From: Eunapius fragilis
Taxonomy: Eukaryota > Porifera > Demospongiae > Spongillida > Spongillidae
Length of the DNA stretch: 64,000 nucleotides
Direction: 5' to 3'
NCBI GenBank assembly: GCA_963681505.1
Contig: OY811982.1
Span: forward strand, 6,004,683 to 6,068,682
The position numbers were made by a program, and so were the translations under genes. Below the pieces are notes generated by a model, which searched no databases, was not told the origin of the DNA, and saw only the letters and a list, made by a program, of their open reading frames with translations. Within the stretch, counting starts at the first letter, position 1, and every line of letters begins with the position of its first letter. This document shows, in pieces, positions 1-11,970 of this stretch.

Positions 1-1370
1 CTGACAAAGCGCCTGTAGTAATTTGCCAAACCCAAGAACTGTTGCAAATCTTTCTTGGACAATGGTGTAGGCCAGTTAGCAATTACAGATGTCTTATCTG
101 CGTCTGTCGCAATGCCCTTTTCAGATACCACATGTCCAAGATAACGTACCTCTTTTTGGCACAACTTTCACTTTTCCAGTTTCAACTTCAGTCCAGTTTC
201 CTCAGATGAGGACAAAAAACCCACCTAAGTATGCTAGATGCTGTTGGAAGGGTTTACCCACAACCACAGTGTCATCTATATACACTAGGCATTGGCTATC
301 CTTCATATCACTAAGGACACGATCCATTAGGCACTAGAAAGTTGCTGGAGCAATGCAAAGCCCAAAAGGCATTAGTTTAAATTAAAACAGACCCTCTGGT
401 GTTGCAAATGCCGGTTTCTCTCTACTCTGGGCATTTAATTCAACTTGCAGTATACACTTACAAGGTCTAAGGTACTATAAACGTAGACCCTCACAGATTA
501 TCCAGTAAGTCATCCACACGTGGCAAGGGATATGCATCCTTTCGTGTGACAGCATTCACTCTTCTATAGTCTACACAGAATCTCACCGAACCATCTTTCT
601 TGTGGACCAAGATAATGGGTGAAGACCATGGACTATTTGAAGGCTGAATGACATCATTCTTCAACATTTCATTAAGGAGCTTTTGAACCTCCAGGCGACA
701 AGCTGGTGAGATCCGTCGTGCCAATTGATGATATTGCATGTTTTATTAGATTAATACGTCCAATGTTAAAACATGTCAACAGAACACATCAGCATACTCT
801 AGCAGTAATGCATACAAAAGGTCTTTTTCATACTCACCAAGGTGGTCAATACTAGAAACTAATCCAAAGAGCTTCTTCCTTATGCTGAGGAACTTCTGTA
901 ACAGCAAACAGAACTACATGCAGTGTCTGGATTCTGATTCAGCAGTGGTGGTTCTTCCACTAATACCTCAATCTTGAGCCACTCTAATGCCTTTACTCAA
1001 TTCGATAGGTTCTTTCCGAGGGTTCAACAATCGAATGGGAATCTCTTTGTTACGTGGGCTAACTACAGCACGAGTCACCATTACACAACTCTGCCTATAC
1101 TGCTCACTCTCAATTAGCCAAACCTTCCCCTGAGTGAAGTCAGATGAAGGCGTACTCATAACCTCAATTTCACTTCCTTCAGGTATCGTAAGCTTTTCAG
1201 CTAGAATCAACCAAAGAATTTCACTGTCTGGCCCGTCTTGATTACTTTTACCAATCAAGGGAAAAGTAATTCTGCTACTAGGGAAACTGATTTTTCTCTG
1301 CCCCATATGTATCACACAGCCGTACAAATCAAGAAAGTTTACCCCAAGTATAGCTTCCACAGTTCAACCA
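1..1370 (-). mobile_element. Ty3/gypsy LTR-retrotransposon fossil (pol part)
   Basis: Minus-strand peptides match Ty3/gypsy pol. At 968-1360 there is the end of a retropepsin-like region with the flank typical of these elements (ILGVNFLD, AVVSPRNKEIPIRLLNP). At 491-739 is the start of reverse transcriptase (SPWSSPIILVHKKDGSVRFC, then DYRRVN). The sequence at 1-480 reads as further pol and runs off the left edge. The copy is incomplete and carries several breaks; no LTR is visible here. It is probably old. Confidence 0.85.
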
Positions 1371-1489
1371 ACAATGTCGTTTCAAATGATGCAGATGTAG
1401 CAGCAAAGGAGGTACATGTATGTACAACACCGGTGGGAACAAAAGGTCATGTAGAACACATGAGGTACATGTAGAAAGTGTTTTATAAT

Positions 1490-1965
1490 GTTAAAGTGCA
1501 TGGCAAATCTACAAAGTGGGTGACTTAGTATGGTTGGTTACACACATCAGTGGTTAAAAGGGGAGAAAGTAAGAAGTTACATCATCCTTGGACTGGCCCA
1601 TATGAAGTTATTAGGTGCATGAGTGATTGTGTCTATAAGATCAAGGCTTAACAGGGGAGGGTGATCAAGGTACAGTAGTTCTTTTTGACCATCAAGCCAC
1701 AAGGTCTAGGTAAAAAGCGGACACTCAACCCTCAACCTCAGACACAGTTCACAAGTCTTGTCAACAGACTGTACCACAACAATCTACTGGAGATGAACTG
1801 ATCCTTGCAGTAAGTAGTACTGAAAAGGACCTGGATGAAGTACAGCATGAGCAGGAAGATTCCCTATAGTCCAAGAGCCTCGGTTTTCTCATCGTGTGAG
1901 AAGACCACCAAACCGCTATGGACTTCAGGACAGGAAGTGGTGTAATGCAGTGACTATCACCCAAC
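1490..1965 (+). mobile_element. Ty3/gypsy fossil, integrase C-terminal end
   Basis: Plus-strand peptides resemble the C-terminal end of a Ty3/gypsy integrase, including a stretch like DLVWL, a HHPWTGPYEV-like block and a terminal RRPPNRYG. It faces the opposite way to the pol fossil on its left, so the two are separate insertions or a rearranged element. The copy is broken in several places. No LTR boundary could be set; the 200 bases after it may be its 3' flank. Confidence 0.7.
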
Positions 1966-3600
1966 TACATGACCCTATGTCCCCTGCCATTCTACTGTCC
2001 CAACATTTTGTCTCAGACTCATTAGTATATAATGGTGTATATTTTTGTAGTGTGCATCTACATGTACATGCCTTGTTGCACTGCTGCTACATGTAGCTGG
2101 TGATCACTGTTCGCGTCTGGCGTTACACTAACAGTTTTTGTAAGGTACAAGCGTCTCTGTGATTAGGCTTTAATGAACATTCTAAAACAAACAAGGATGG
2201 CTGTATCCATTTTACCAGCTGTCACTTCTGCAGTAGGCACACTAATTCATTCAAATTATTAATCAACCCACATTTCTATTTGTATTAATATCATGATAGG
2301 ATGGGGAAAATGTTTACATTTGTAATTGTGGATATAATATACAAACGCACAGAGAAATTACAGTTGAAAAATCCTAACTCTGAGAAGTGTGAAAATATTT
2401 AAAATCATTACAAATATGCATGTATATACAGGGTGTCCACAATAGAATGCAAAGCCGTCAAATCAGTGTAACTCAGGATTGTAATTAATTAACTACTTCA
2501 TTTTTAAAATGTAGATATCGACATTAGGTAGATGCAAATAATCCAATTCAATAAGCAGTTAAGACTAAATTGTTTCAAAGTCCTCATAAATGATAAACAT
2601 ATTCAATCCCTATAATATTAATTTATTCAAGATAATGGTTAATACATAAGTGGCGAATAATAAATGCATACGTGGTGTGATAGCATGGACTCAGTTCCTT
2701 AATTTCTGCATGACCCCAAAGCTGAAATCAGATTCCCTCATCAGGTGTTAAAATCAAAAGTCATTAGTCAGTAAATAAACACTCTTAACCTCCCTCCCTC
2801 CCTTCTCCTGTTATGAAAATGATATGCTATGTGGAAATACGTGCTGACCACAGTTTTATCGAGGAGGAACAGCAGGCATTTGCCACCCTTGCCATTATCT
2901 AGCCCTCACCTACTCCCTTGGCAATTATGGGGTGCTATTTATATTTAGAGATGCATCATAAGTAAGTGACAGGCAAATGATAGATGCGAATTATACAGCA
3001 TTCCTTCTACCATTCTATTTCATATGTCAAGTACTGCATCATGCAGAGTAGTCTTTTTAAATTGCCCCTTCTGAGAACTATGAGGTTTTTTGTCAATGAA
3101 ACCGTGCTGACATTATAAGATATGTTTTCACATTCTAGCCATGGTTAATACTGTATCAGTAAAGCACCTAGAGGCATTATAGCTCCATAACTTCTGCATG
3201 TATAAACCTATGTTAGCAATACTAAACATACATAACATAACATACACAAATAAGAATGGATACAACTCTCAACCCCCCACTCCCCCACCACCCCACCCCC
3301 CACCCCCAGAGTTCGGGGTGAAACCTATACAGTTGAGGTGGGAAAGAGGGAAAGGTCATGAGTGTGGGTAGCTGGAGGGACATGAGGGCAGGGATTCTAG
3401 GACTAAACTTTGCCCCAAGTGATTGCTGGATATCAAATTATGCAGGTATAGCATATACTAATTTACTAATTGCTCATAGATGTGCATGATAGACAGGTTG
3501 TGATAGACATAGGCTCATAGTAATATTTTATCAGATGCCACAACTAAAGGATTTTGCACAGTCTTGTATGGGTGTTTTCAATGCAGCAGTGCAATAATAC
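1966..3600. other. Non-coding; relative of a TIR element at 2428-2660
   Basis: No gene recognised. From 2428 (acagggtgtccacaa) to about 2660 the sequence resembles the left part of the TIR element at 36257-37085, including a shared block reading taactcagga. The second end was not found. C-rich tracts lie at 3273-3307. Confidence 0.45.
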
Positions 3601-4003
3601 CTTGGAGGCTTGCGGCTGTAGCGGAACCACGCGATTCAGTTGATTCAGACTGCAGTTGCCGATGTGAATCTAAAAATGACGTTGTAATAGTGGTTTAGAT
3701 TTACACCACTCGGCAACTACCTCTTAAACGGGTTGTGAGCCACTCTATTGAGCAGTCTCCGCTTAAGCAATCTATAAATTGTTCAAAACATTTAGGGTTA
3801 CCACTTTTCAACACAGCCTCTATCAAAAGGCCCAACTTCTCCTTGGATGTCTGCTGTGCGCGTACTTTCTCGCGAAGCGTAAAGTGGATGATTCCATGGT
3901 CCACCAACTTAGCCCCCAAGTCCGCTGGATCTACGTTGGAGTTAAGAAAGGCATCAAAATTAGCAATTATTGCTTTGTAACCATTAGGATCAACCGCTTC
4001 CAT
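3601..4003 (-). CDS. CARD-domain protein, first two exons (partial)
   Basis: Exon 1 (3721-4003) starts at MEAVDPNGYK and encodes about 94 residues. The middle (LVDHGIIHFTLREKV, then KLGLLIEAVLKSGNPKCFEQF) has the helix pattern and the LL..L..G...F..F signature of a CARD, a death-fold module that mediates CARD-CARD binding in apoptosis and innate immune complexes. The exon ends at an AG|GTAGTT donor after WLTTRLR. A 51-nt intron (3670-3720) leads to exon 2 (3601-3669), which is Ser/Gln-rich and ends at AAG|GTATTA. Both junctions are phase 1. An in-frame ATG lies 36 nt upstream; the chosen start sits directly before the domain. Later exons were not recognised, so the effector domain is unknown. 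CARD assignment is by eye. Confidence 0.65.
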
Positions 4004-4639
4004 GTTATTTAATACACACCCGCCAAAACAGATTACCACGTGATCTTATTTTTAATAACATCGTAAAAATAATTATAGGAACAAGACAAACCCGTGCCGT
4101 GACGTCATGTAATGTAGAAGATTACTAACGCCACTTTTTCGTGACAACCAATGATCGCTGTTGTCACGAGTAAAGATGCCACAAATATTATAGAAGGCGT
4201 GCCGCCGGCTGCTAGTAGTGTGCACTCACGGCCACTTGGTGACACATTTACGAACAGCTGCTTACATTGTGTACACTTGTACAGAACAAATTAATTAGAG
4301 ACCCCTTAATGGACGTGCTCAAGACTTGCCAACGTAGGGTGAGTGACATCGAACCTTTCCGCTTCCCGTTGGGAGGCAAACAAACACGTCTCTGCCATTC
4401 ATGAAACTTCGTAATGCAGCGAGTTGATTCCGCAGTATATACGATTATACCCCAGTTGCTTTAGAAATGGCATGATCAATAGCTTGCTTCGAGTACAACA
4501 TGGCCGTAGGACACAAAGTGGCGCGACCTCATTGGCTGTTTCAAGTGACTGTCTCTTCAGCCTAGCTATATAGGTAAAATTACCATTCGTCCATTATAAT
4601 TTTTAGACCGCGTACCGCGCCTACATGCAGGTTTGATTA
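4004..4639. other. Presumed 5' flank of the CARD gene
   Basis: No gene is seen. The stretch has more CpG than its neighbours and would hold the CARD gene promoter, but no core promoter motif can be assigned. Confidence 0.3.
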
Positions 4640-5832
4640 GCGATGAACGACCATATTCCAATGGCTTGGCACAGGCATACATAAATGACCTTGATCATGG
4701 CAACCAGTTTTGCAATCCTCCAACGGCCAAATGCCCAGCATTAGATATCTCAGATTGCAGTGAGGTAGAAAAATTTGTCAGGTCTTCGTCTATCAGTCCA
4801 CAGAGCAAGTACCATTTGCTAGTCACCATTTCAAGCCAGCAGCAAATTACGACTTTCCAAAGCGTTCATTTCAACATCATTGGCTGCTCAAGTTTCCTTG
4901 GCTTGCTTGCAGTAAGCAAGAGATCTAGAATGGAGGTTTTTGTCTCCCATGTGTACATTTTATTCATCTGGATACCATTGTAGCAATCATGGTGTGCTAG
5001 TGAGTCAACCATTGAGAGCATTTCACGAGGCACTGGAATTATTTCATAAGCAAGCAGAGAAAGGCTATCGTAAGGATCAGTAATAAAATCTGATGAGTTT
5101 CTTAAGGTCATGACCAATCAAATACCACATATAAACAATCAGCTCAGTCAAGCAATGGCAGACAGGATTGCTTCAAATCATTAAAAGCTTAGTTCAAAAG
5201 GAAAGTATTGTGTGGATGACAGAACATTGCTCTATGTGGCCATTGTGATAATGCAACAGATGCAGATAAAAATCCCCTCAACACTGAAAACATGGCAATT
5301 TCCAAGCACTTCTAAATTTCAGAGTGGATGCAGGCGATACTGTTCTTGGTGAACATCTTAAAGCAGCTGCTAAGAATGCTATTTACACATCTGTTATTCA
5401 AAACCAGATAATTAATATTAGAAGTGAAATTATAAGGAGGCGAAATGGTTAAATCACTGTGATAGCTGATGAAGCTACTGATGTGTTCAATAAAGAGCAA
5501 ATGATTCTTTTAGTATATTGATCCTGACACATGTTTAGTTAGAGAAGATCTTGTGGGGTTCTTTGTATGTGATCAGGGCACCTCTGGTCAAGAGTTGGCT
5601 GGAAAAATCACTCCTGCTTGCAAAAAAAAACAGATTGGACTTGTCCAATCTGCAAGGTCAGGCATATGATGGAGCTGGAAACATGGCTGGTTCGGTGAAC
5701 AGCACAGCTGCTCCTATTGTTGCACAGTATCCACTGGCATTATATACATTCACTGTGTGTTGTCTCATTTGCAGCGACTTCAATATCAAACTGGAACAAT
5801 GTAATTCAAAGGAAAGAACAGTATTACATGAT
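4640..5832 (+). pseudogene. hAT-like transposase remnant (DUF4371/ZMYM1-like)
   Basis: Plus-strand peptides in several frames follow the order of a DUF4371 hAT-family transposase: an N-terminal block (CPALDISDCSEVEKFVRSSS), then FHEALELFHKQAEKGYR, a block near 5225-5290 (HCDNATDAD-like), NFRVDAGDTVLGEHLKAAAK near 5325, DEATDV near 5470, DPDTCLVREDLVGFFVCDQG near 5525 and LSNLQGQAYDGAGNMAGSV near 5650. At least four frame changes and several stops separate these blocks, so it is not functional. The reading frame is lost where a second element begins at 5833. The minus-strand ORF at 4866-5117 is its antisense shadow. Plain DNA transposon; the C-terminal dimerisation part is missing. Confidence 0.8.
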
Positions 5833-7088
5833 TTAATGTTTAATCTCCCTTATTTAAGAATGTCATTATCCTTAAATAAAGATCATCTATTACATTGCAT
5901 ATTTTTGCTAACCAAGTAAGTAAGATAAAATAAATACTATTGGTCAATTGTATACTGATTAACCTCCATAACAAACTTTAAATGATGTCAATATGATCAA
6001 TGTCCATGTGTAAAACAGGGATAAAGTGGCACATCCTTATTTAAGGATTGACACCATCCTTAAATATGGATCACAGCAGTTGAGATTAAATTATTGACCA
6101 TAAAACTCTTGATTTTCTCTGATAGCCAGTTGATTCAGCTATACTCACAACCTAATTCGTCGAAGAAATAACTTGTGGTTACTTATTTACACCATAACCA
6201 CTTCAAAATTAATAATATTAAGCATTTTTATAAAGACGTGTATGGATGTAGATGCTCCCTTCTGCTCAAATGCCAATGTGCAGGACATACCATGGCCTCA
6301 CTGAAACCACGTGCACTGCATGTGGTTGTTCTACCGCCGCTCCACTGAACAGTGTGTTTTCTAGTCCTATCATTGAGTACAATACCATGTAGAATGGTGC
6401 GTTGGGGGGGAAGGGGGGAGGGGGGTGTATGGGAAATCTAGGAAGCTTTGTCAATTGGCATACGATATGTGTTCGAGCTTAGTGGAACTTAGCCCCAATT
6501 AATTAGACTCGAGAGGAGACCATGCCATTTCCTAGGCCTACTGTTTCTGTTGCTGTCACTGTCATTTGACGAATCATGCAGTGCTGCCGCTTGGTCACCT
6601 ATAGGCCTACATGTATGTCATCCATCCGAACTGAGGAATTACATCCGTCACTTTCTGTGGCTCCCCTTTGGTATCTAAGCAGGGTTGCTTAGCTTGACGC
6701 TTTCGCCATCGTTTCAATCTTGGAAGTACTGGCCGGTAGTGAGTGTAGATTGTTGACGCCATAGATATTGTTCCACAGATTGTACATTATACTCCAAGAG
6801 CTACCAGAAACCTGTCCTTCCTTGCCATACGTTGCTTTGAGTTAATTTGCTCACTACTGTATCGCCAGCGGCAAATAGCGGTTTCGCCGTACTTACACTG
6901 GACTCAGTATACAGAAAGCCAAACCTGTTTCAATTGCGGCAGTTTTGCTGATCTGCATGATCTTGAATTTAGTGAATCCCTAATATAAAATAAAGCACCA
7001 AGTATGCTTTATTCTTTTAGAAAGTGGTCAACATCCTTATTTAAGGATGGCCATCCTTAAATAAGGATTGAGGGAGATTAAACATTAA
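5833..7088. mobile_element. Non-autonomous element with ~55-bp inverted ends
   Basis: The left end (ttaatgtttaatctccctt) is matched in reverse complement by the right end (gggagattaaacattaa, 7072-7088). The match continues inward for about 55 bp with mismatches. Extra copies of the core atccttatttaaggat lie at about 6032 and 7031. The 1.2 kb interior has no coding region I recognise. It interrupts the hAT remnant. Confidence 0.65.
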
Positions 7089-7668
7089 GCATGTCCACAC
7101 AACCAACACATATAGTATGCTAACACATCATAAATATCAGGATAGAGGTGGCTTTAGGGGGGGGGGGGGTGCACCACCCCTCCCCCCTTCCCCTCTCCTA
7201 TGATCTATGATGTAATGCATACTGCCATATATGTGTCAAAGTCACTTCCTGTTAGTGCATGTACTGTTCATGGATTTTCAAGCTGCCGTATAATTTGTGT
7301 GTTTATGATGCGTGCAGTAACAGGAGGGTGCCTCGCATCAATCATTCATATTGGATCAGCCTTTCCCCTAATTCTTGCATCCACCACTGCAGAATGTACA
7401 CATGCTAAGCCTACATACTTCAATACGTATATTTTTTTTTAAAAGCTCCTTGGGTGTATGCATTCATGTTTATGTGTGTGTGTATGTGTGTGTGTGTGCA
7501 AAATCGCAGTCTAAGTTATTATCTCATTCTTAAGCTAGTTTCTTTAATGCAATCCTTAACTCTGCATGTTGTATGCTTGGTCAATGTATACTGCTATGCC
7601 ATCGCACTGGTATACAGGAGTCTGCATATAGAAGCATATACCAGTGTGGATGCATAGCAATGTACACT

Positions 7669-7712
<44 letters not shown>

Positions 7713-9534
7713 GAAGCATATAGCAATGCACAGGGGTGTGTACATACATGCATAGCAGTGTAGGCCATGTGAAATGGTGTAGTATGGTTCTGAAAAAAGG
7801 AAGTCAATAGACTTATCAGTTCAGATGATATAACAATTTTAAGGTTATTCAAATGTGAGTACTCATGGCATATCACCGGACGAGCTATTAACGCCACCTC
7901 GGCCATTATAACTGTCATCACCATCATCCCATAATCATCAGTTTTATAACCACCATTAATACCAATGCTGTAATCACAAACATCACCATCCTCACTAACC
8001 CTATCACCTTTACCTTCACCTTCACCCCCTCGTCATTATATTTATTGCCGTCACATTGTTGCCATACCATATCATAGAGAAATGGTGTATTATGAATTGC
8101 GGAAAATTGGAAGTCAATGGCGTTTCCTGTGCGGGAGATGTAGCGATTTAAAAGTGAATCATTTTTACAACTTTATAAACGCGATATGACATTGTCGCGT
8201 GAAAGGTCCCATATAATAATGTATTGCAAAGCCGCTACTGCATGCATGGTGAGTCGCGGGTGCATGCGAACCACGAGGCTTCATTAACTACATGCAATGC
8301 AAGCTTAACCCTCCCGCACCCACCCCCTGGTCGGGACCTGTCCTTCTACATGTAGCACCCCCCTCAAAGAAATCCTGGATATGCCACTGGCATAGTAAAG
8401 GTAGTCCCCTGCCATAACGTTGTATAAATTCCACAGTAGCCTAATTACCTCCCGTCACATGATATCACCAACCTAATTGGTAGCGCCAACATTCTGCCGC
8501 TTGCTGGCGTTAGTAAACAGATGTAATATTCTATATAACATTACGTCATGGTACGAGAGACTACCTCAAACTGAAGTAATAATTATACCGGCGTGGTTGC
8601 GGTATGCGATAGTGACAAAGCGAACGGGAAACCATTGTTACCAGCGACAAAACTAGTGCCATCAAGCTGTGGCGTATCCAGGGGGAATGGGGCCGAACAC
8701 CCCGCCCCCAAATAGAAGTATAATTAATGTATACGTGGTTCCATAAGGTATGCAACATAAGGTATGCAATGGCGATGAATGCAACAAAGCAAACTGGAAC
8801 CGTTGTTAAACGAGCGCCAACAAGTGTGGGTCGCTTTGTTGAATGTATTTTGACCCCCTCCTAAATTCACAGTCACATGACATAATCGACATACCTTTGT
8901 TGATATGGTGTCCGGGTTGAAGTTGGTAGTACCCTAATGGGTTTCAACCCCCCCTTGTGATGTTTAGGTTCGTGATTGGATTGCTGGCAGATTTGGGGCT
9001 TTTGATTTCACTGTGTCATCCTCCCTCTCTCTTGCATCACTGAAGAATCAAACATGCACCACATCATGCAGGCTCCACAACTCAATCAGCAGAAGCCCAC
9101 AAGCATAGGTGACCGCAAATGCAATGTGAGCAGTCGAGTGGACATGGACATTATATCACCTACAACACACTACAAACATATGGAACATTTTATATGTACA
9201 AAAAATTTGAAATCTTGAAAAATTACTTTTAAGAATGCATCAAGATACTTTTGCGTCAACTATAAAGATAAAGGGGGGGGGGGGGGGTTGGTAATTCATG
9301 ACTTTCAAATTCCTGGCCATCCACTTGGGAGTTCATTCCCCATAAGGAAGGAAGATTTTTTGTGTAAATGTTTTTTTTTTTCTTAAAAATATCACTCCAC
9401 CTCTGCTAAATTTCAATCCATATAAATTTTTATGTATTCGTTAATTCATACAGCTATGGTTATAAGCTAACACTTTGAATGATGCATACTATTAATGAAT
9501 TATATATATCATTTTCAAAACTCAACCAACTTGT
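7089..9534. other. Non-coding with simple repeats and TIR-like sites
   Basis: No gene recognised. It holds a poly-G run near 7157-7170, (GT)n at about 7481-7498 and 7671-7709, and poly-G near 9272. Two sites resembling the CAGTGGCGGATCCAGG family point away from each other: about 8372-8390 on the minus strand (ccagtggcatatccagg) and about 8667-8682 on the plus strand (gctgtggcgtatccagg). Confidence 0.5.
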
Positions 9535-10780
9535 CTAGACACTCCTGAAACCTTCCATTGACCTATCACTTTGCCTGCCTAGGTAACACATGAGAGCCTC
9601 GCCAAACTCTATGGCTGTCTTCATCCTCCTCTTTCCATTAGGCAGTGTGAGTTGGATCTGAAAAAAGTGGCTCAACTCTCTTTTAGCCAAAGCTGTAACT
9701 CCTAAAGGAAGGGTTCTGGCCACCCATCAGCTGCTGGCATCTCTGCAGAATGACGGATTTACTCACTGCAGGCAATGTGCCAAGTGGTCGTCTATGTTGG
9801 TTGCCTGCTCCTCCACTGGGTACTGCTGAGGGAATGACTCCTCATCAATTCCATAGTCTCTTCTCTGTCTTGCCAGTACCTTTTTCAGATGGAGCAGCAT
9901 TAGGTTGATCATTTGATCACATCCTCCATGTACTCGTTTGCCATCTCAGACACATAGGCGGTCATCTTCCTCTGGCTTGCGAGTTTTTTTTAACACCCTG
10001 GAACAAGTCCTCTGTAACTCCACTGAACTCTGGTGTTGTGAGAGTCTGGTGAGCTGATCACTGATTGGTTGGTTCTGGCTGATTTGGAGACCCTTGTGAA
10101 ATCCCTGAGGTTGATATGAGTGGCTCCCTTCTCTATGGTTCTAGTATAGAAGGGCTCAACTAGATGTACTCCCAAGCAGGCAAACACCACCAGACAGGCA
10201 GGGGAGCTCCATTACTTCTCAAACTAAGCAGGCCAAGCGGTTGTTGATGTAGCAGTTCTGATTCAGAAACTCTACAAGGTGGTCAAAATTGTTGACAAGA
10301 ACTGCTGCTGCTATAGAAAGACAGCCAAGCCATTTATCCTCAAACAACATGCACATTTGCTTTATGAATGTAACAGTTCCTTTTACTCTTTCACAGCTCT
10401 TTTGATTTTGATTTGATTTGATTGATTGCATACATATAAGCACACATACATATGCAAAAAGGCAAGTAGCGGCACGATGTGTACGTGCACTTACAAACTG
10501 CCTCTTGATTATTCTTTGCCTGTCTCACCATTCCTCATCCTCCCAACACTGAATGTTTTCCTAAACTTCTCTACCCTCCTCTGAATGGTGGATACTGACA
10601 CACAGAAGACAGTGCCATGGAAGTACTTTGCATACACTTGCTTCGCAACTTCCCTGACAGCCATGGCATTGGTTACTGTGCCTTTACCTTGTCTCTCCAG
10701 GTGGTATCTCAGCATCCCTATTACACTCTTTATAGTGGGCAGTTGGTGGAAGGCTGGATGTCCTTGGATTGGGCAAAATC
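9535..10780 (-). pseudogene. Repeat-encoded protein remnant, family not assigned
   Basis: The minus strand carries a series of protein-like blocks in consistent order. At 10509-10780: HPAFHQLPTIKSVIGMLRYH, then AVREVAKQVYAKYF and STIQRRVEKFRKTF. At 10219-10400: TFIKQMCMLFEDKWLGC and FLNQNCYINNRL. At 9990-10190: CLGVHLVEPFYTRTIEKGATH. At 9770-9925: KKVLARQRRDYGID and FPQQYPVEEQATNIDD. At 9535-9725: IQLTLPNGKRRMKTA, EFGEALMCYLGRQSDRSM. It is interrupted by several stops and frame changes. The block style suggests a multi-copy, transposon-borne protein known to me only as uncharacterised; no catalytic motif is seen and I cannot name the family. Confidence 0.5.
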
Positions 10781-11154
10781 CCTATCAGCATCGAATGCCT
10801 TGTCTCCGGATCAGGTTGTGCACCCACTATTCGCCCCCACGAAAAAAAGGAATAAGAACCAGAGATATTAGAGTAGATGAACACAATTAGCCTCCTTAGG
10901 AGATGCAAGAGCGACGATTAATCGTGTTCTGAGCTTATTCTTTTTGTTCGCGTGCGTGTTCTCGTAAGCGGTAGTCGGGTGTTAAAATGACTGATATGTT
11001 ATTTGCACGAGGTTGGGAGTTTATTTCACAATAGACACTCACATCCCATACTGAATTTCATCTACATATGTTAATGAACAATGAACAACTACCCAAGTGG
11101 ACGCAACCCAATTCAACAATAAGTTTTTTTTTTTTTGCAATTACCATCCACTAC
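10781..11154. other. No feature seen
   Basis: AT-rich sequence with a poly-T run near 11123. No gene or repeat recognised. Confidence 0.4.
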
Positions 11155-11155
11155 A

Positions 11156-11340
11156 CAGCTGTCTACAGTAGTGTCCACTCCACAGCTGTCTACAGTAGTG
11201 TCCACTCCACAGCTGTCTACAGTAGTGTCCACTCAGCTGCCTACAGTAGTGTCCACTCCACAGCTGTCTACAGTAGTGTCACTGCATGGCTGTCTACAGT
11301 AGTGTCCACTGCATAGCTGTCTACAGTAGTGTCCACTCCA
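11156..11340. repeat. 27-bp tandem repeat, ~7 copies
   Basis: The unit cagctgtctacagtagtgtc plus cactcca repeats with small length variants; one unit lacks cca. The 27-bp period is divisible by three, which creates the apparent ORF through it. It directly precedes a truncated foldback element. Confidence 0.9.
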
Positions 11341-11500
11341 ATGAGAAAGTTGGTGGCATATAGGATTGGTAAGGCAATATTGGTGTCAAAAGGAAGGAAA
11401 CAAGGGTATAATAAGAAGGGGAAATGTATAGTGCGAAATATAGGACTACTATACATTTCCCCTTCTTATTAGATCCTTGTTTACACCAATATTGCCTTAC
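11341..11500. mobile_element. Foldback element, copy A (right end truncated)
   Basis: The left arm starts agaaagttggtggcatatag and is matched by a reverse-complement right arm ending caatattgccttacc at 11500, where a poly-C tract begins. The arms pair over about 70 bp around a short loop (gaaatatagga). The shared blocks (agttggtgg.atatagg, ggaaacaag, aatatagga) identify the family also found at 27809, 29485, 33681 and 59468. Confidence 0.8.
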
Positions 11501-11875
11501 CCCCCCCCCCCCCCCCCCCCCTCACACACTAAAAAGGCTTTGGCAATGTAGGGCCTAGCACTGGCATGAAATGACATTGTTATTAAAAGAGCAAGACTAG
11601 TACCATAATAAAGCCTAGTATCTATAAACATCACGTACTACCTTACTACCAATCTTCATTTTGCAAGACTCGCAAAGCAATTCAACCTTGTTCACCTCTG
11701 CAACATGATTAAAATGTAATCTCTGAGACCTGCCTTCCATTCCTCAATGTACTTATATATTAAGGTTCATAGATTTACTTTAGAGCTTTATTTCGAAAAA
11801 TATAATATCATCTAATTATAATTGCATCAATCCTTCACTGTTTCAAGGATCATCCACGGGTGTTTCGGAGTGGAC

Positions 11876-11970
11876 ATTTACGGATATTTAGATGTCCAAT
11901 TGCCCATTTACGTAAAAATGATTTACGGATATTTAGATGTCCAATTGCCCATTTACGTAAAAATGATTTT
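11876..11970. repeat. 45-bp direct duplication
   Basis: A 45-bp unit starting atttacggatatttagatgt occurs twice in a row (11876 and 11921) with no difference seen. This is a recent local duplication. Confidence 0.9.

Noticed and set aside
4866-5117. 83-codon minus-strand ORF
   Set aside because: It is the antisense of the DUF4371 transposase remnant, whose plus-strand blocks run through the same bases.
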